From Flaviramulus sp. BrNp1-15 (lineage in GTDB: Bacteria > Bacteroidota > Bacteroidia > Flavobacteriales > Flavobacteriaceae), in the NCBI RefSeq assembly GCF_022259695.1, contig NZ_CP092099.1, forward strand, positions 2,936,001-3,000,000: 64,000 nucleotides of DNA, in the 5' to 3' direction. Position 1 is the stretch's first letter, and every line of letters starts with the position of its first letter. The notes under the pieces were generated by a model. That model had not been told where the DNA came from. It worked only from the letters and a program-made list of their open reading frames with translations, and did no database searches. This document shows positions 31,529 to 40,618 of the stretch, one piece after another. A program made the position numbers and the translations under genes.

Positions 31529-34378
31529 TTTACTTAAGTACATTTTTCGTCTTGAATATAAATCGTAAAACTGATCGTCTTTTAAACTATCTATAAACAA
31601 AATACTTTCTCCCGTACTTTTCATTTCTGGCCCTAGTGTTTTATCTACATTAGGGAACTTGTTAAATGAAAATACTGGTTGTTTAATTGCGTAACCCTCT
31701 AATTGTGGATTAAACGTGAAGTCTTTCACCTTTTTCTCTCCTAACATAATTTTAGTAGCATAATTTACATAAGGCTCACCATAAGCTTTTGCAATAAATG
31801 GCACTGTTCTAGATGCTCTTGGGTTAGCTTCTATAATATAAACTGTATCGTCTTTTACCGCAAACTGTATGTTTATTAAACCAACTGTGTTAAGTGCTAA
31901 TGCAATTTTCTTAGTATGGTCTTTTATTTGCTGCATTACAAATTCACCTAGATTAAAAGGTGGTAAAGTAGAGTTACTATCTCCAGAGTGAACTCCACAA
32001 GGTTCAATATGCTCCATTATACCTATTATATAAACATCTTCTCCGTCGCAAATAGCATCAGCTTCAGCTTCAATAGCGCCTTCTAAATAATGGTCTAATA
32101 GTAATTGGTTCCCTGGCATTGCACTTAATAATTCAACAACATGTTGTTCTAGTTCTTGTTTATTAATTACAATCTTCATGCCTTGTCCTCCAAGAACATA
32201 AGACGGACGTACTAATATTGGAAAATCTAAAACATCTGCAATAGCCGCAGCTTCATCAGCAGTTGTTGCAATATCGAATTCTGGATAAGGAATATTATTC
32301 TCTTTTAATAGATTTGAAAATAACCCTCTATCTTCTGCTAAATCTAACGATTTAAAGCTTGTTCCTATAATTTTAATACCGTATCTATCTAACTTTTCTG
32401 CAAGTTTAAGTGCCGTTTGTCCTCCTAATTGTACAATAACACCTTCTGGTTTTTCATGTTTGATAATATCGTAAATATGTTCCCAAAAAACAGGTTCGAA
32501 ATATAATTTATCGGCTGTATCAAAATCTGTTGATACCGTTTCAGGGTTACAGTTTATCATGATGGTTTCGTATCCACATTCAGCAGCTGCTAAAACCCCA
32601 TGTACACAACAATAATCAAACTCTATACCTTGACCGATTCTATTAGGTCCAGAACCTAAAACAACAATCTTTTTCTTCTCTGTAACTACACTTTCATTAT
32701 GTGCAAAACGGTTTCCATCGGCAGTTTCCATATCACTTTCGAATGTTGAATAATAATATGGTGTTTTTGCTTCAAACTCTGCAGCACAAGTATCTACTAG
32801 CTTATAAACTCTGTTGATACCTAATGCTTCTCTTTTATTATAAACTTGACTTTCTAAACATTTAAGCATGTGAGCAATTTGTCTGTCTCCATAACCTTTT
32901 TGTTTAGCCTCAAGTAAAAGTTCTTTTTCAATAGAATCAATATTAAACGTAGAAATCTCTTTTTCTAAAAAATATAATTCTTCGTATTGCTTTAAGAACC
33001 ACATATCTATTTTGGTAATTTCGTAAATTCTACTTAACGGAATTCCCATTTTAATAGCATCATAAATTATAAATACACGATCCCATGAAGCGTACGTAAG
33101 TTTCTCTATGATTTGCTCATAATTCTTATTTTCTTTACCATCAGCACCTAAACCATTTCGTTTAATTTCAAGAGATTGCGTGGCTTTATGTAAAGCTTCT
33201 TGAAACGAACGCCCAATACCCATTACTTCTCCTACGGCTTTCATTTGAAGACCTAAAGTACGGTCTGAACCTTCAAATTTATCGAAATTCCAACGTGGTA
33301 TTTTTACAATAACATAATCTAATGTAGGCTCAAATAAAGCTGAAGTAGATTTTGTTATTTGATTATTTAATTCATCTAAATGATAACCTAAAGCTAATTT
33401 GGCAGCAATTTTTGCGATTGGATAACCGGTTGCTTTACTTGCTAAAGCTGATGAACGCGATACACGAGGATTAATTTCAATAGCAATAATATCTTCATTT
33501 TCATCTGGAGAAACTGCAAACTGTACGTTACAACCTCCTGCAAAATCGCCAATACTACGCATCATGTGTATTGCCATATCTCGCATACGTTGGTATGTTC
33601 TATCACTTAAAGTCATGGCTGGAGCTACGGTAATAGAGTCTCCAGTATGAATTCCCATAGGATCCATATTTTCAATAGAACAGATAATTACAACATTATC
33701 GTTAGAATCCCTAAGTAACTCAAGCTCAAACTCTTTCCAACCCAATAACGCTTTATCAATCATTACCTCATGGATTGGAGAAATTTCTAAACCATGACGT
33801 AATAGTTTATCAAAATCTTTTTCTTCATAAACAATTGCCGCACCTGCTCCACCTAAAGTAAAAGATGAACGTATACATAATGGAAAACCAAACTCTTGAG
33901 CAATTTCTTTTCCTTTAAGAAAAGACGTTGCTGTGGCTTGAGGCGCCATAGGAATACCTATTTTTTCCATCAAATCTCTGAATTGCTCTCTATCTTCAGT
34001 AATGTTTATAGCATCAATATCAACACCAATAATTTCTACATCAAAATCTTTCCAAATGCCTTTTTCATCAGCTTCGATACATAAATTTAAAGCGGTTTGC
34101 CCTCCCATAGTTGGTAAAACAGCATCAATTTGAGGGTGCTCTTTTAAAATTTTAATAATCGATTTTGTATTTAATGGTAATAAATACACATGATCTGCCA
34201 TAGAAGGATCTGTCATGATTGTTGCTGGGTTAGAATTGATTAATATGGTTTCAATTCCATCTTCTGTTAGCGACCTTAAAGCTTGAGATCCAGAATAATC
34301 AAATTCACATGCTTGTCCAATAATAATTGGTCCTGATCCAATAATTAGTATCGATTTTAGTTTTTCGTTCTTCGGCAT
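31526..34378 (-). CDS. carB: carbamoyl-phosphate synthase large subunit, without C-terminal regulatory domain
   Basis: Makes carbamoyl phosphate for pyrimidine and arginine synthesis, with CarA supplying ammonia. Two homologous ATP-grasp halves are visible: the first with IIGSGPIIIGQACEFDYSG and MGGQTALN, the second with VLGSGPNRIGQGIEFDYCC and QLGGQTALK, plus the ATP-grasp ending IEANPRASRTVPF. The protein is 950 residues and stops soon after MKSTGESILF, where the roughly 130-residue allosteric MGS-like domain of the 1,073-residue E. coli enzyme would begin. No carA is in the window. rpmH lies upstream on the same strand. Confidence 0.95.
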   Translation of the reverse strand: MPKNEKLKSILIIGSGPIIIGQACEFDYSGSQALRSLTEDGIETILINSNPATIMTDPSMADHVYLLPLNTKSIIKILKEHPQIDAVLPTMGGQTALNLCIEADEKGIWKDFDVEIIGVDIDAINITEDREQFRDLMEKIGIPMAPQATATSFLKGKEIAQEFGFPLCIRSSFTLGGAGAAIVYEEKDFDKLLRHGLEISPIHEVMIDKALLGWKEFELELLRDSNDNVVIICSIENMDPMGIHTGDSITVAPAMTLSDRTYQRMRDMAIHMMRSIGDFAGGCNVQFAVSPDENEDIIAIEINPRVSRSSALASKATGYPIAKIAAKLALGYHLDELNNQITKSTSALFEPTLDYVIVKIPRWNFDKFEGSDRTLGLQMKAVGEVMGIGRSFQEALHKATQSLEIKRNGLGADGKENKNYEQIIEKLTYASWDRVFIIYDAIKMGIPLSRIYEITKIDMWFLKQYEELYFLEKEISTFNIDSIEKELLLEAKQKGYGDRQIAHMLKCLESQVYNKREALGINRVYKLVDTCAAEFEAKTPYYYSTFESDMETADGNRFAHNESVVTEKKKIVVLGSGPNRIGQGIEFDYCCVHGVLAAAECGYETIMINCNPETVSTDFDTADKLYFEPVFWEHIYDIIKHEKPEGVIVQLGGQTALKLAEKLDRYGIKIIGTSFKSLDLAEDRGLFSNLLKENNIPYPEFDIATTADEAAAIADVLDFPILVRPSYVLGGQGMKIVINKQELEQHVVELLSAMPGNQLLLDHYLEGAIEAEADAICDGEDVYIIGIMEHIEPCGVHSGDSNSTLPPFNLGEFVMQQIKDHTKKIALALNTVGLINIQFAVKDDTVYIIEANPRASRTVPFIAKAYGEPYVNYATKIMLGEKKVKDFTFNPQLEGYAIKQPVFSFNKFPNVDKTLGPEMKSTGESILFIDSLKDDQFYDLYSRRKMYLSK

Positions 34379-34437
34379 TTTTACTTTTATATTGTGGTTT
34401 TATTAAGATGTTTACAAAAATAGTAATCAGTAGATAT

Positions 34438-34470
34438 AAAAAAAGGCGTTACACCTAAGTAACACCTTTA
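34438..34470 (-). terminator. terminator between rpmH and carB
   Basis: On the minus strand, AAAGGTGTTAC-ttag-GTGTAACGCCTTTTTTT: an eight-base stem with one G-T pair and a T tract, 23 bases after the rpmH stop. Confidence 0.8.
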
Positions 34471-34492
34471 AAATATTAACAATTGTTAATCA

Positions 34493-34654
34493 TTATTTTT
34501 TATGTCTAGTTTCAGATGACACAGATAATCTTTTTCTTCCTTTAGCTCTTCTACGTGCTAATACCTTTCTACCGTTAGCAGAAGCCATTCTTTCTCTAAA
34601 ACCATGCTTGTTTCTTCTCTTTCTTTTAGAAGGCTGAAATGTTCTTTTACTCAT
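34493..34654 (-). CDS. rpmH: 50S ribosomal protein L34
   Basis: 53 residues beginning [20 protein letters not shown], the universal L34 signature, then [23 protein letters not shown]. The gene is too short for usual ORF cut-offs but unmistakable. It has the best promoter in the window (TTTG-N19-TATATTTG, 34718-34748) and its own terminator. dnaA, rnpA and yidD are not adjacent. Confidence 0.97.
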   Translation of the reverse strand: MSKRTFQPSKRKRRNKHGFRERMASANGRKVLARRRAKGRKRLSVSSETRHKK

Positions 34655-34717
34655 TATCTTGTATCTTTAATTCTGAATTGAAATTTTTAACTCTGGGCTT
34701 TCTTCAAAAACCGAGGG

Positions 34718-34748
34718 CAAATATACAAAGCCTTTATTACTTTGCAAA
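34718..34748 (-). promoter_or_regulatory. rpmH promoter, TTTG-N19-TATATTTG
   Basis: On the minus strand, TTTG (34745-34748) and TATATTTG (34718-34725) are separated by exactly 19 bases, matching the Bacteroidetes consensus. The predicted start is about 57 bases before the ATG. Confidence 0.8.
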
Positions 34749-34950
34749 CCATTTTTTGAAAAATATTTTTTAATTTTTTATTTAAAACTAAAAGCCATGT
34801 TAAACCTTTATTTATTTGGGTTATCGTTATTTTTTATCAAATATCAATAAGTTGTTTTTCATAAAAATTTAGTTTCTTTGTAGTCTAAAATTGAACACAA
34901 AGATGCGTTTTTTTATCAAACTGCAACTTTTTTATTATTAATTGAGCACC

Positions 34951-35526
34951 ATGTACAACAAAATTATAAAACTTATTATTGCAGCTGGTATTATCGCTTT
35001 TGCTGTTTATCAATTTACTGAAGGTTATATTGGTAATGGTATTATGTTAATACTTCTTTCTTTAATTTTTGTTTTTCTCTATTTTAAAAACGAATTTATT
35101 CTATTAGCTTTTTTAAGATTAAGAAAACAGGATTTTGAAGGCGCAAAAAAATGGCTTAATAAAATTAAAAATCCTGAATCTGCTTTAGTAACTAAACAAC
35201 AAGGGTATTATAATTATTTACATGGTATTATGGTGTCTCAAAGCAATATGAATGAAGCTGAAAAATACTTTAAAAAAGCTATTTCTTTAGGTTTATCTAT
35301 GAAACATGATTTAGCTATGGCAAAACTTAATTTGGCTGGTATTGCATTTTCTAAACGAAGAAAACAAGAAGCACAAAAACTACTTGCTGAAGCTACTAAA
35401 TTAGATAAGCAAGGTATGTTGACAGACCAAATTAAAATGATGAAGCAAAACATGAAGCGTTCTGCTGGTCCAAATCAACATTACGGAACTGGCAGGTCTT
35501 TAAGAGCACAAAAAAGACGCGGTTAG
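34951..35526 (+). CDS. membrane protein with TPR-like helices
   Basis: 191 residues from ATG 34951. Two N-terminal membrane helices (IIKLIIAAGIIAFAVYQF and GNGIMLILLSLIFVFLYF) precede a soluble helical region with TPR-like pairs (YLHGIMVSQSNMNEAEKYFKKAISLG ... DLAMAKLNLAGIAFSKRRKQEAQKLLAEAT) and a basic tail (RSLRAQKRRG). A TTG at 34942 is in frame, directly after a 12-codon ORF (ATG 34903) ending TAA, and was not chosen. Probably a protein-protein interaction scaffold; partner unknown. It is divergent from rpmH. Confidence 0.82.
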   Translation: MYNKIIKLIIAAGIIAFAVYQFTEGYIGNGIMLILLSLIFVFLYFKNEFILLAFLRLRKQDFEGAKKWLNKIKNPESALVTKQQGYYNYLHGIMVSQSNMNEAEKYFKKAISLGLSMKHDLAMAKLNLAGIAFSKRRKQEAQKLLAEATKLDKQGMLTDQIKMMKQNMKRSAGPNQHYGTGRSLRAQKRRG

Positions 35527-35546
35527 AATAAAATCTATCGATATAT

Positions 35547-35580
35547 AAAAAAGCCTCAAAGTTTTACTTTGAGGCTTTTT
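35547..35580. terminator. bidirectional terminator before cls
   Basis: AAAAAAGCCTCAAAgttttacTTTGAGGCTTTTT; a strong stem of at least nine bases serving the convergent TPR-like gene and the cls gene. Confidence 0.9.
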
Positions 35581-35583
35581 ATT

Positions 35584-37038
35584 TTATATTAAAGGCGACC
35601 AAAGTCTACAATAGGATTCCTTTAATTTATCAAATTTAGAGCGTTTTAAATAGGTTACATAATCTACCTCATTACTTTCTTTTATATCATCTAAAAAATG
35701 TTGTTTTAGCAGTATACTATTCTCTTTGTCATAAATTAAAGAATTGATTTCAAAATTTATATTAAAACTCCTGTAATCCATATTTGATGTACCTACTGTA
35801 GAAAATATATCATCTACCACCATAGTTTTAGCATGTACAAATCCTTTACTGTATTTATAAACTTTAATATTGGCCCTTAGCAAACATTCTAAATAAGAGT
35901 TAGAAGCGTGTTTTACAACCCAAGAATCTGATTTTTCTGGAATCATTAACCTAACATCTACTCCACTTTTTGCAGCAATTTGCAATGCAGTAATTATTTC
36001 GTCATTAGGAACAAAATAAGGTGTTGTGATATAGACATAATCTGTAGCCGTAATAATAGCGGTTAATATAACTTCCATAATATTAGCCCAATCTGTATCT
36101 GGACCACTTGCAGCAATTTGTAAACCTATTTGTTTTTGTTTTTCTTCTACTTCTGGAAAATAAGATTTGTATATTTTTGGTTGTTCATCTGAAACAAAAT
36201 CCCAGGTAGAAAAAAAATGGATTTGTATCGATTTAACTGCATCACCAGTAATTCTTAAATGTGTATCTCTCCAATATCTTGTATCATTTTCATTAAGATA
36301 TTCATCTCCAACATTAATTCCACCAACATATCCAATTCTACCATCAATAACCGCTATTTTTCGATGATTTCTATAATTCATTTTCCCTGTAAATCTTGAA
36401 AATAAAACAGGCATAAACGGGTGATGCAACACACCAGAATTCGTTAATTTAGCTTTCATTCTACCAGAAATCTTACTACCTACATCATCATAACTCAATC
36501 TTACTTCTATACCTTCCTTAGCTTTTTCACATAATAAATTAAGAAGTTTTGTGCCTATGGTGTCATCTTTTACTATGTAATATTCTAAATGCACATGATG
36601 TTTAGCAGATTCTATATCTTCAATTAGACGTTTAAATTTAACATCTCCATTTTTCAAGATATCAATTTTATTATTTAAAGTAAGAGGCTCATTTTCATTA
36701 CTATGCATCAATTTAACTAACCTAACTTTCTCGTCTAAATAATCATTAACCCGTTCTAGCTCTTTTTTGTTAAGCTCTAACTCTTTATTAATAGCTTTTA
36801 CTACATTTTTATTTAGAATATGCTTCCTTGTGAAGATTTTATTTTTTCGATACTCCTGACCAAATAAATAATAAACAAGAACACCCAAAAAAGGAAAGAA
36901 CACCAAAACTATTATATATGATAATGTTTTGGTGGGATTTATATTTTTAAGAAGAATAGTTATTACAGCTGAAACTGCAATTATATAATTTAAAATTATA
37001 AGTATACTCCAGAGGTTATTCTTTACATATTCCAGCAT
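35584..37038 (-). CDS. cls: cardiolipin synthase (phospholipase D family)
   Basis: Makes cardiolipin from phosphatidylglycerol at the inner membrane. Two N-terminal membrane helices (IIAVSAVITILLKN and TLSYIIVLVFFPFLGVLVYYLFG) precede two PLD catalytic motifs: HRKIAVIDGRIGYVGGIN near residue 222 and HAKTMVVDDIFSTVGTSNMD near residue 400. Both HxK(x)4D cores are intact. 484 residues is standard for ClsA-type enzymes. It is followed downstream on the same strand from a lytic transglycosylase gene with an eight-base gap. Confidence 0.94.
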   Translation of the reverse strand: MLEYVKNNLWSILIILNYIIAVSAVITILLKNINPTKTLSYIIVLVFFPFLGVLVYYLFGQEYRKNKIFTRKHILNKNVVKAINKELELNKKELERVNDYLDEKVRLVKLMHSNENEPLTLNNKIDILKNGDVKFKRLIEDIESAKHHVHLEYYIVKDDTIGTKLLNLLCEKAKEGIEVRLSYDDVGSKISGRMKAKLTNSGVLHHPFMPVLFSRFTGKMNYRNHRKIAVIDGRIGYVGGINVGDEYLNENDTRYWRDTHLRITGDAVKSIQIHFFSTWDFVSDEQPKIYKSYFPEVEEKQKQIGLQIAASGPDTDWANIMEVILTAIITATDYVYITTPYFVPNDEIITALQIAAKSGVDVRLMIPEKSDSWVVKHASNSYLECLLRANIKVYKYSKGFVHAKTMVVDDIFSTVGTSNMDYRSFNINFEINSLIYDKENSILLKQHFLDDIKESNEVDYVTYLKRSKFDKLKESYCRLWSPLI

Positions 37039-37046
37039 ATCAATAG

Positions 37047-37967
37047 TTATTGATAATAGCCTTCTTTAGGGATTTCAATTAAATATGATTTTCTGGATTT
37101 GTTATTTAAATGGGGCTCGCGCAACCACGGGTTATGAAGTTTTAAAATCTTGTAATTGATGTTAAAATTTTGTGCAAACTTTGAAAAATCAGTCACTGCA
37201 GTATCTACTTCAATTTTATAGGTTGGAATATTTTGATACAAATCTTTTTCTCTAAAGTTAAAACCATATTTGGCTGGATGTGATAAAATTTCTTTTAGCG
37301 CAACAATTCTAAACAAATAACGTCCGGTTTCTTCGCCTAATAACAAATCATAATAATCAGATACATTTTGCTCTTTCAAACGTCTAGAAACACCAGCGTT
37401 ACCAGCATTATAAGCAGCAGCTGCAAGTGTCCATGAACCCAATTCTTCTTTAGATTTTAATAAATATTTACAAGCGACTTCTGTAGCTTTTTCTAGGTTA
37501 TAACGCTCATCAACATTTTTATTAACCTCTAAACCGTTTTCTCTTCCTGTTGCTGGCATAATTTGCCATACACCTCTAGCTCCAGCTGGAGATACAGCAT
37601 TTGTTAAACCACTTTCTATAACTGCTAAGTATTTAAAATCGTCTGGAATACCATGTTTAGCCAAAATAGGCTCAATTATGGGAAAATATTTCTTAGCACG
37701 CTTAAACATTAACAACCCATTAGATTGCCAATAGGTATTAACTAGTAGCTCTCTATCCATGCGTTCAAGAATATCTGGGTTTTTAAGCGGCATAGATTCG
37801 CCAGCAAAATCTAAATTTTCAGGTACTTGTAAGGCATAAACATTATAATCGTTTATAAGTTTAGTTTCAAAATTTTCGTCTGTTGGAGCGTCTTGTAAGG
37901 CATAAATAAATAGGGCACACAAACTTAACAATCCAACAAAAGCTAAAGCTTTTTGTATTAATTTCAT
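37047..37967 (-). CDS. lytic transglycosylase (Slt/MltD-like catalytic domain)
   Basis: Cleaves peptidoglycan glycan strands in the periplasm, forming 1,6-anhydro ends. An N-terminal hydrophobic segment (AFVGLLSLCALFIYALQ) exports or anchors it. The SLT domain shows AVIESGLTNAVSPAGARGVWQIMPATG with the catalytic Glu at about residue 118, and later AAAAYNAGNAGVSRRL. The C-terminal 70 residues end in a LysM-like stretch (FSKFAQNFNINYKILKLHNPWLR) that may bind glycan. It precedes cls by eight bases, probably one operon. Confidence 0.92.
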   Translation of the reverse strand: MKLIQKALAFVGLLSLCALFIYALQDAPTDENFETKLINDYNVYALQVPENLDFAGESMPLKNPDILERMDRELLVNTYWQSNGLLMFKRAKKYFPIIEPILAKHGIPDDFKYLAVIESGLTNAVSPAGARGVWQIMPATGRENGLEVNKNVDERYNLEKATEVACKYLLKSKEELGSWTLAAAAYNAGNAGVSRRLKEQNVSDYYDLLLGEETGRYLFRIVALKEILSHPAKYGFNFREKDLYQNIPTYKIEVDTAVTDFSKFAQNFNINYKILKLHNPWLREPHLNNKSRKSYLIEIPKEGYYQ

Positions 37968-38001
37968 TTTTGTAAAGTTTTACTAAAAATAGAAAAATAA
38001 T

Positions 38002-38667
38002 TCAATTATTGAGAATAATCTCGGGTAAATGTTCATTAAACCACTTGTATTTGTTAATAATCATGATATGTGTTCCGTTTTTAACTGTTATACAGTTCGT
38101 TATATTTTTAATAGGGAAAACAGAATCATTATCTCCATGGATATGAATAGTATTCGGGTTGCATGTTTTTTGATTCCAACAAACCATATTTTCTATAGCC
38201 CAATTTAAATATTTACTGTCATTAACAGATAGATACTTTTTATATAACTCTATACGCTTGGTTACATTATTTCCAAAGGCATATTTAGAAATAATATCTA
38301 TGTTACTGGCAAGTTGTGTAGGCAATAATTTGTATGCTTTAGTTGTTTTTGCTAATAACATTCTTTTTGGTAATTCTGTTACAGATTTTACACTAGACAC
38401 AATTATTAGTTTTCTAACAGTTATGTGTTTACTTATTTCCTGCACTAAAACACCACCAAAAGATACTCCAAGCAATACAACATTATCATGTTTTATGTTT
38501 TTAGACAACCGTATAGCATAATCCCTTAAAGATTCATTTTCAATAGGAATCATCCATTCTAATAAATAAATTTTAAATTGATCTTCTGGTAGTTGAATAT
38601 GCTCAAATATTTTTGGACTTGCCGCCATACCAGGCATCAAATAAACAGGTATTAATTCTCTACTCAT
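38002..38667 (-). CDS. alpha/beta hydrolase
   Basis: 221-residue hydrolase of unknown substrate. The nucleophile elbow is GVSFGG near residue 84 (G-x-S-x-G), with a plausible acid in HGDNDSVFP and the catalytic His in NGTHIMI near the end, so the triad looks complete. The start MSRELIPVYLMPGMAASPKIF has the oxyanion-hole-like loop. There is no signal peptide, so it is probably cytoplasmic. It lies 34 bases upstream of the transglycosylase gene on the same strand. Confidence 0.87.
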   Translation of the reverse strand: MSRELIPVYLMPGMAASPKIFEHIQLPEDQFKIYLLEWMIPIENESLRDYAIRLSKNIKHDNVVLLGVSFGGVLVQEISKHITVRKLIIVSSVKSVTELPKRMLLAKTTKAYKLLPTQLASNIDIISKYAFGNNVTKRIELYKKYLSVNDSKYLNWAIENMVCWNQKTCNPNTIHIHGDNDSVFPIKNITNCITVKNGTHIMIINKYKWFNEHLPEIILNN

Positions 38668-38774
38668 TATTCACTAAATAAACTATATTCATTATTAAAA
38701 ACAAAACAACTCTCTAATGGTTTATTTTAGAAGAGATTAACTTAGTTTTTAATCCTTTTTATCGTTTTTTTTTG

Positions 38775-38782
38775 TACTTTTG
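38775..38782 (+). promoter_or_regulatory. -7 box TACTTTTG before the GNAT-like gene
   Basis: TAnnTTTG match; the predicted start near 38789 gives a leader of about 63 bases. Confidence 0.5.
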
Positions 38783-38851
38783 CAGTGCAAACTTATACAA
38801 AATAGTCTTCACTATTTTTAACATTCCGCTTAATTAAAAAATATTTATCCC

Positions 38852-39148
38852 ATGATTGATGCAGCTGAACTTATTGACAACGATTTTTTACGACAATTTG
38901 AACTGAAAATTGATAACCATTTAGCAAAAATTGAATACTCCTTACAAGAACGAAAGATTTTTTTAACCAAATTGATTATTCCTGAAGAAATTAAAGACGA
39001 AAATTTCAAAAAAGATTTTTTAGCAATTGTTTTTGAACAAATAGAAGAACGTAACTTAAGTGTTGTACCAACGAGTCCTGAAATAGCAAAATTTGTAAGA
39101 AGTAATAGAAAATATAAGCGTATGCTTCCAGTAGGTGTAAGAATATAA
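38852..39148 (+). CDS. small GNAT-like protein (YidJ/PF14542 type), CoA loop missing
   Basis: 98 residues resembling the short GCN5-related acetyltransferase fold of the YidJ type: IEYSLQERKIFLTKLIIPEE (first strands), LAIVFEQIEERNLSVVPTSPEIAKFVRSNRKYKRM (C-terminal helix and strand, cf. the usual VxPxCxFVxxYxxxHPEY). The helix that normally carries the acetyl-CoA loop (G-x-G-x-A/G) instead reads IKDENFKKDFLAIVF and lacks the glycines, so catalysis is doubtful. The assignment is by pattern recognition. Confidence 0.7.
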   Translation: MIDAAELIDNDFLRQFELKIDNHLAKIEYSLQERKIFLTKLIIPEEIKDENFKKDFLAIVFEQIEERNLSVVPTSPEIAKFVRSNRKYKRMLPVGVRI

Positions 39149-39172
39149 TTTTCTAATACACAAAAAAATAAT

Positions 39173-39206
39173 AAAAAAACCGAAACTTTAAGTTTCGGTT
39201 TTTTTT
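39173..39206. terminator. bidirectional terminator between the GNAT-like gene and mtaB
   Basis: AAAAAAACCGAAACtttaaGTTTCGGTTTTTTTT; symmetric, and its 3' arm touches the mtaB stop codon. Confidence 0.92.
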
Positions 39207-40533
39207 ATGAAGCTAACTCTTTTACAAACTCAAATCTAACCAAACCATCATCATCAATTTTAGTAAGTTCTACTTCGTGTAAAGTATTAACCAATTCTGG
39301 ATTCCAAGGCGCTTTTACTTTTACATAATTCTCGGTAAACCCGTGTATGTAGCCTTCTTTATTTTCACTTTCAAATAAAACAGTTCTTGTTGTTTTTATT
39401 TGGCTTTCATAAAATGCACGACGTTTTTTAACAGATAAACCTCTTAACATCTTACTGCGTTTACTTCTTACATTATTTGGTACTACATCTTCCATTTCTG
39501 CAGCTTCAGTATTATCGCGCTCAGAATAGGTAAACACATGTAAATATGAAATATCTAATTCTGTTAGAAAGTTATAGGTCTCTAAAAAATGTTCATCTGT
39601 TTCTCCAGGAAAACCAACAATAACATCTACTCCAATGCAAGCATGGGGCATCACTTGTTTAATTTTTGAAACTCTATCTACATATAATTCCCGTAGATAA
39701 CGACGCTTCATTTTTTTAAGAATATCATTACTACCAGATTGTAATGGTACATGAAAATGAGGTACAAAAGCTCTAGATTTAGAAACTAAATCTATGGTTT
39801 CATTCTTCAAAAGATTTGGTTCTATTGATGATATACGCAAACGTTCAATACCTTCTACTTTATCAAGCTCTGTAACTAAATCTAAAAAGGTATGTTCATG
39901 CTTTTTGTTACCAAATTCACCTTTACCGTAATCACCAATATTTACACCCGTTAATACAATTTCTTTAATATTTTGCTTTGAAATTTCTTTAGCATTTTTC
40001 AAAACATTAACCATGGTATCACTTCTAGAAATACCACGCGCTAAAGGAATTGTGCAATACGTGCATTTATAATCGCAACCATCTTGCACTTTTAAAAACG
40101 CTCGTGTTCTATCTCCTATTGAATAAGACCCAACATAAAAATCTGCTTCTTCTATCTCACAAGAGTGCACTTCTCCAAAATCGTTTTTAGAAAGGTCGTT
40201 TATATAGTCTGTAATTTTAAATTTTTCGGTAGCACCAAGCACTAAATCCACACCATTTACATCGGCTAATTCTTGTGGTTTTAATTGTGCATAGCAACCA
40301 ACTGCAGCTACAAAAGCTTCAGGGTTTGCTTTTTGCGCCTGCTTTACAATAGTTTTAAAACGTTTGTCTGCATTTTCGGTAACCGAACAGGTGTTAATCA
40401 CATAAATATCTGCTTTTTCAGAAAAATCTACACGGTTAAAACCTTCATCTTTAAAATTTCTAGCAATAGTAGACGTTTCAGAAAAATTAAGTTTACAACC
40501 TAAAGTATAAAATGCGACGTTTTTCTTTTTCAT
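39205..40533 (-). CDS. mtaB: tRNA threonylcarbamoyladenosine methylthiotransferase MtaB
   Basis: Radical SAM enzyme that methylthiolates t6A37 of tRNA. It has the N-terminal UPF0004 domain (VAFYTLGCKLNFSET, VINTCSV, AVGCYAQ: three cluster cysteines), the radical SAM CxxxCxxC (VQDGCDYKCTYCTIPLARG) and a C-terminal TRAM domain. VDVIVGFPGETDEHF is typical. The short N-terminus (KKKNVAFYTLGCKLN) favours MtaB over MiaB or RimO. A -7 box (CAAATTTA at 40553-40560, minus strand) places transcription just upstream of ATG 40533, which excludes the in-frame ATG at 40551. 442 residues. Confidence 0.94.
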   Translation of the reverse strand: MKKKNVAFYTLGCKLNFSETSTIARNFKDEGFNRVDFSEKADIYVINTCSVTENADKRFKTIVKQAQKANPEAFVAAVGCYAQLKPQELADVNGVDLVLGATEKFKITDYINDLSKNDFGEVHSCEIEEADFYVGSYSIGDRTRAFLKVQDGCDYKCTYCTIPLARGISRSDTMVNVLKNAKEISKQNIKEIVLTGVNIGDYGKGEFGNKKHEHTFLDLVTELDKVEGIERLRISSIEPNLLKNETIDLVSKSRAFVPHFHVPLQSGSNDILKKMKRRYLRELYVDRVSKIKQVMPHACIGVDVIVGFPGETDEHFLETYNFLTELDISYLHVFTYSERDNTEAAEMEDVVPNNVRSKRSKMLRGLSVKKRRAFYESQIKTTRTVLFESENKEGYIHGFTENYVKVKAPWNPELVNTLHEVELTKIDDDGLVRFEFVKELAS

Positions 40534-40552
40534 TTCTTTTTTATAGAGCATG

Positions 40553-40560
40553 CAAATTTA
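40553..40560 (-). promoter_or_regulatory. -7 box TAAATTTG of mtaB
   Basis: TAnnTTTG on the minus strand. Transcription would begin near 40546, leaving a leader of about 13 bases to ATG 40533. Confidence 0.55.
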
Positions 40561-40562
40561 AT

Positions 40563-40598
40563 AAAAAAAGAGTGTTTCATTAGTGAAACACTCTTTTA
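40563..40598 (-). terminator. terminator after the small T9SS cargo gene
   Basis: Stem AAAGAGTGTTTCattaGTGAAACACTCTTTT, at least 10 pairs with a T tract on the minus strand. It is immediately upstream of the mtaB promoter. Confidence 0.88.
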
Positions 40599-40618
40599 AA
40601 CCGAAAATATATAAATAT

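Noticed and set aside
34903-34941. 12-codon ORF (MRFFIKLQLFYY) just before the TPR-like gene
   Set aside because: In frame with the following gene and stopping directly before its TTG. Too short to judge and no attenuator structure seen; it may only be a chance ORF in an A/T-rich leader.
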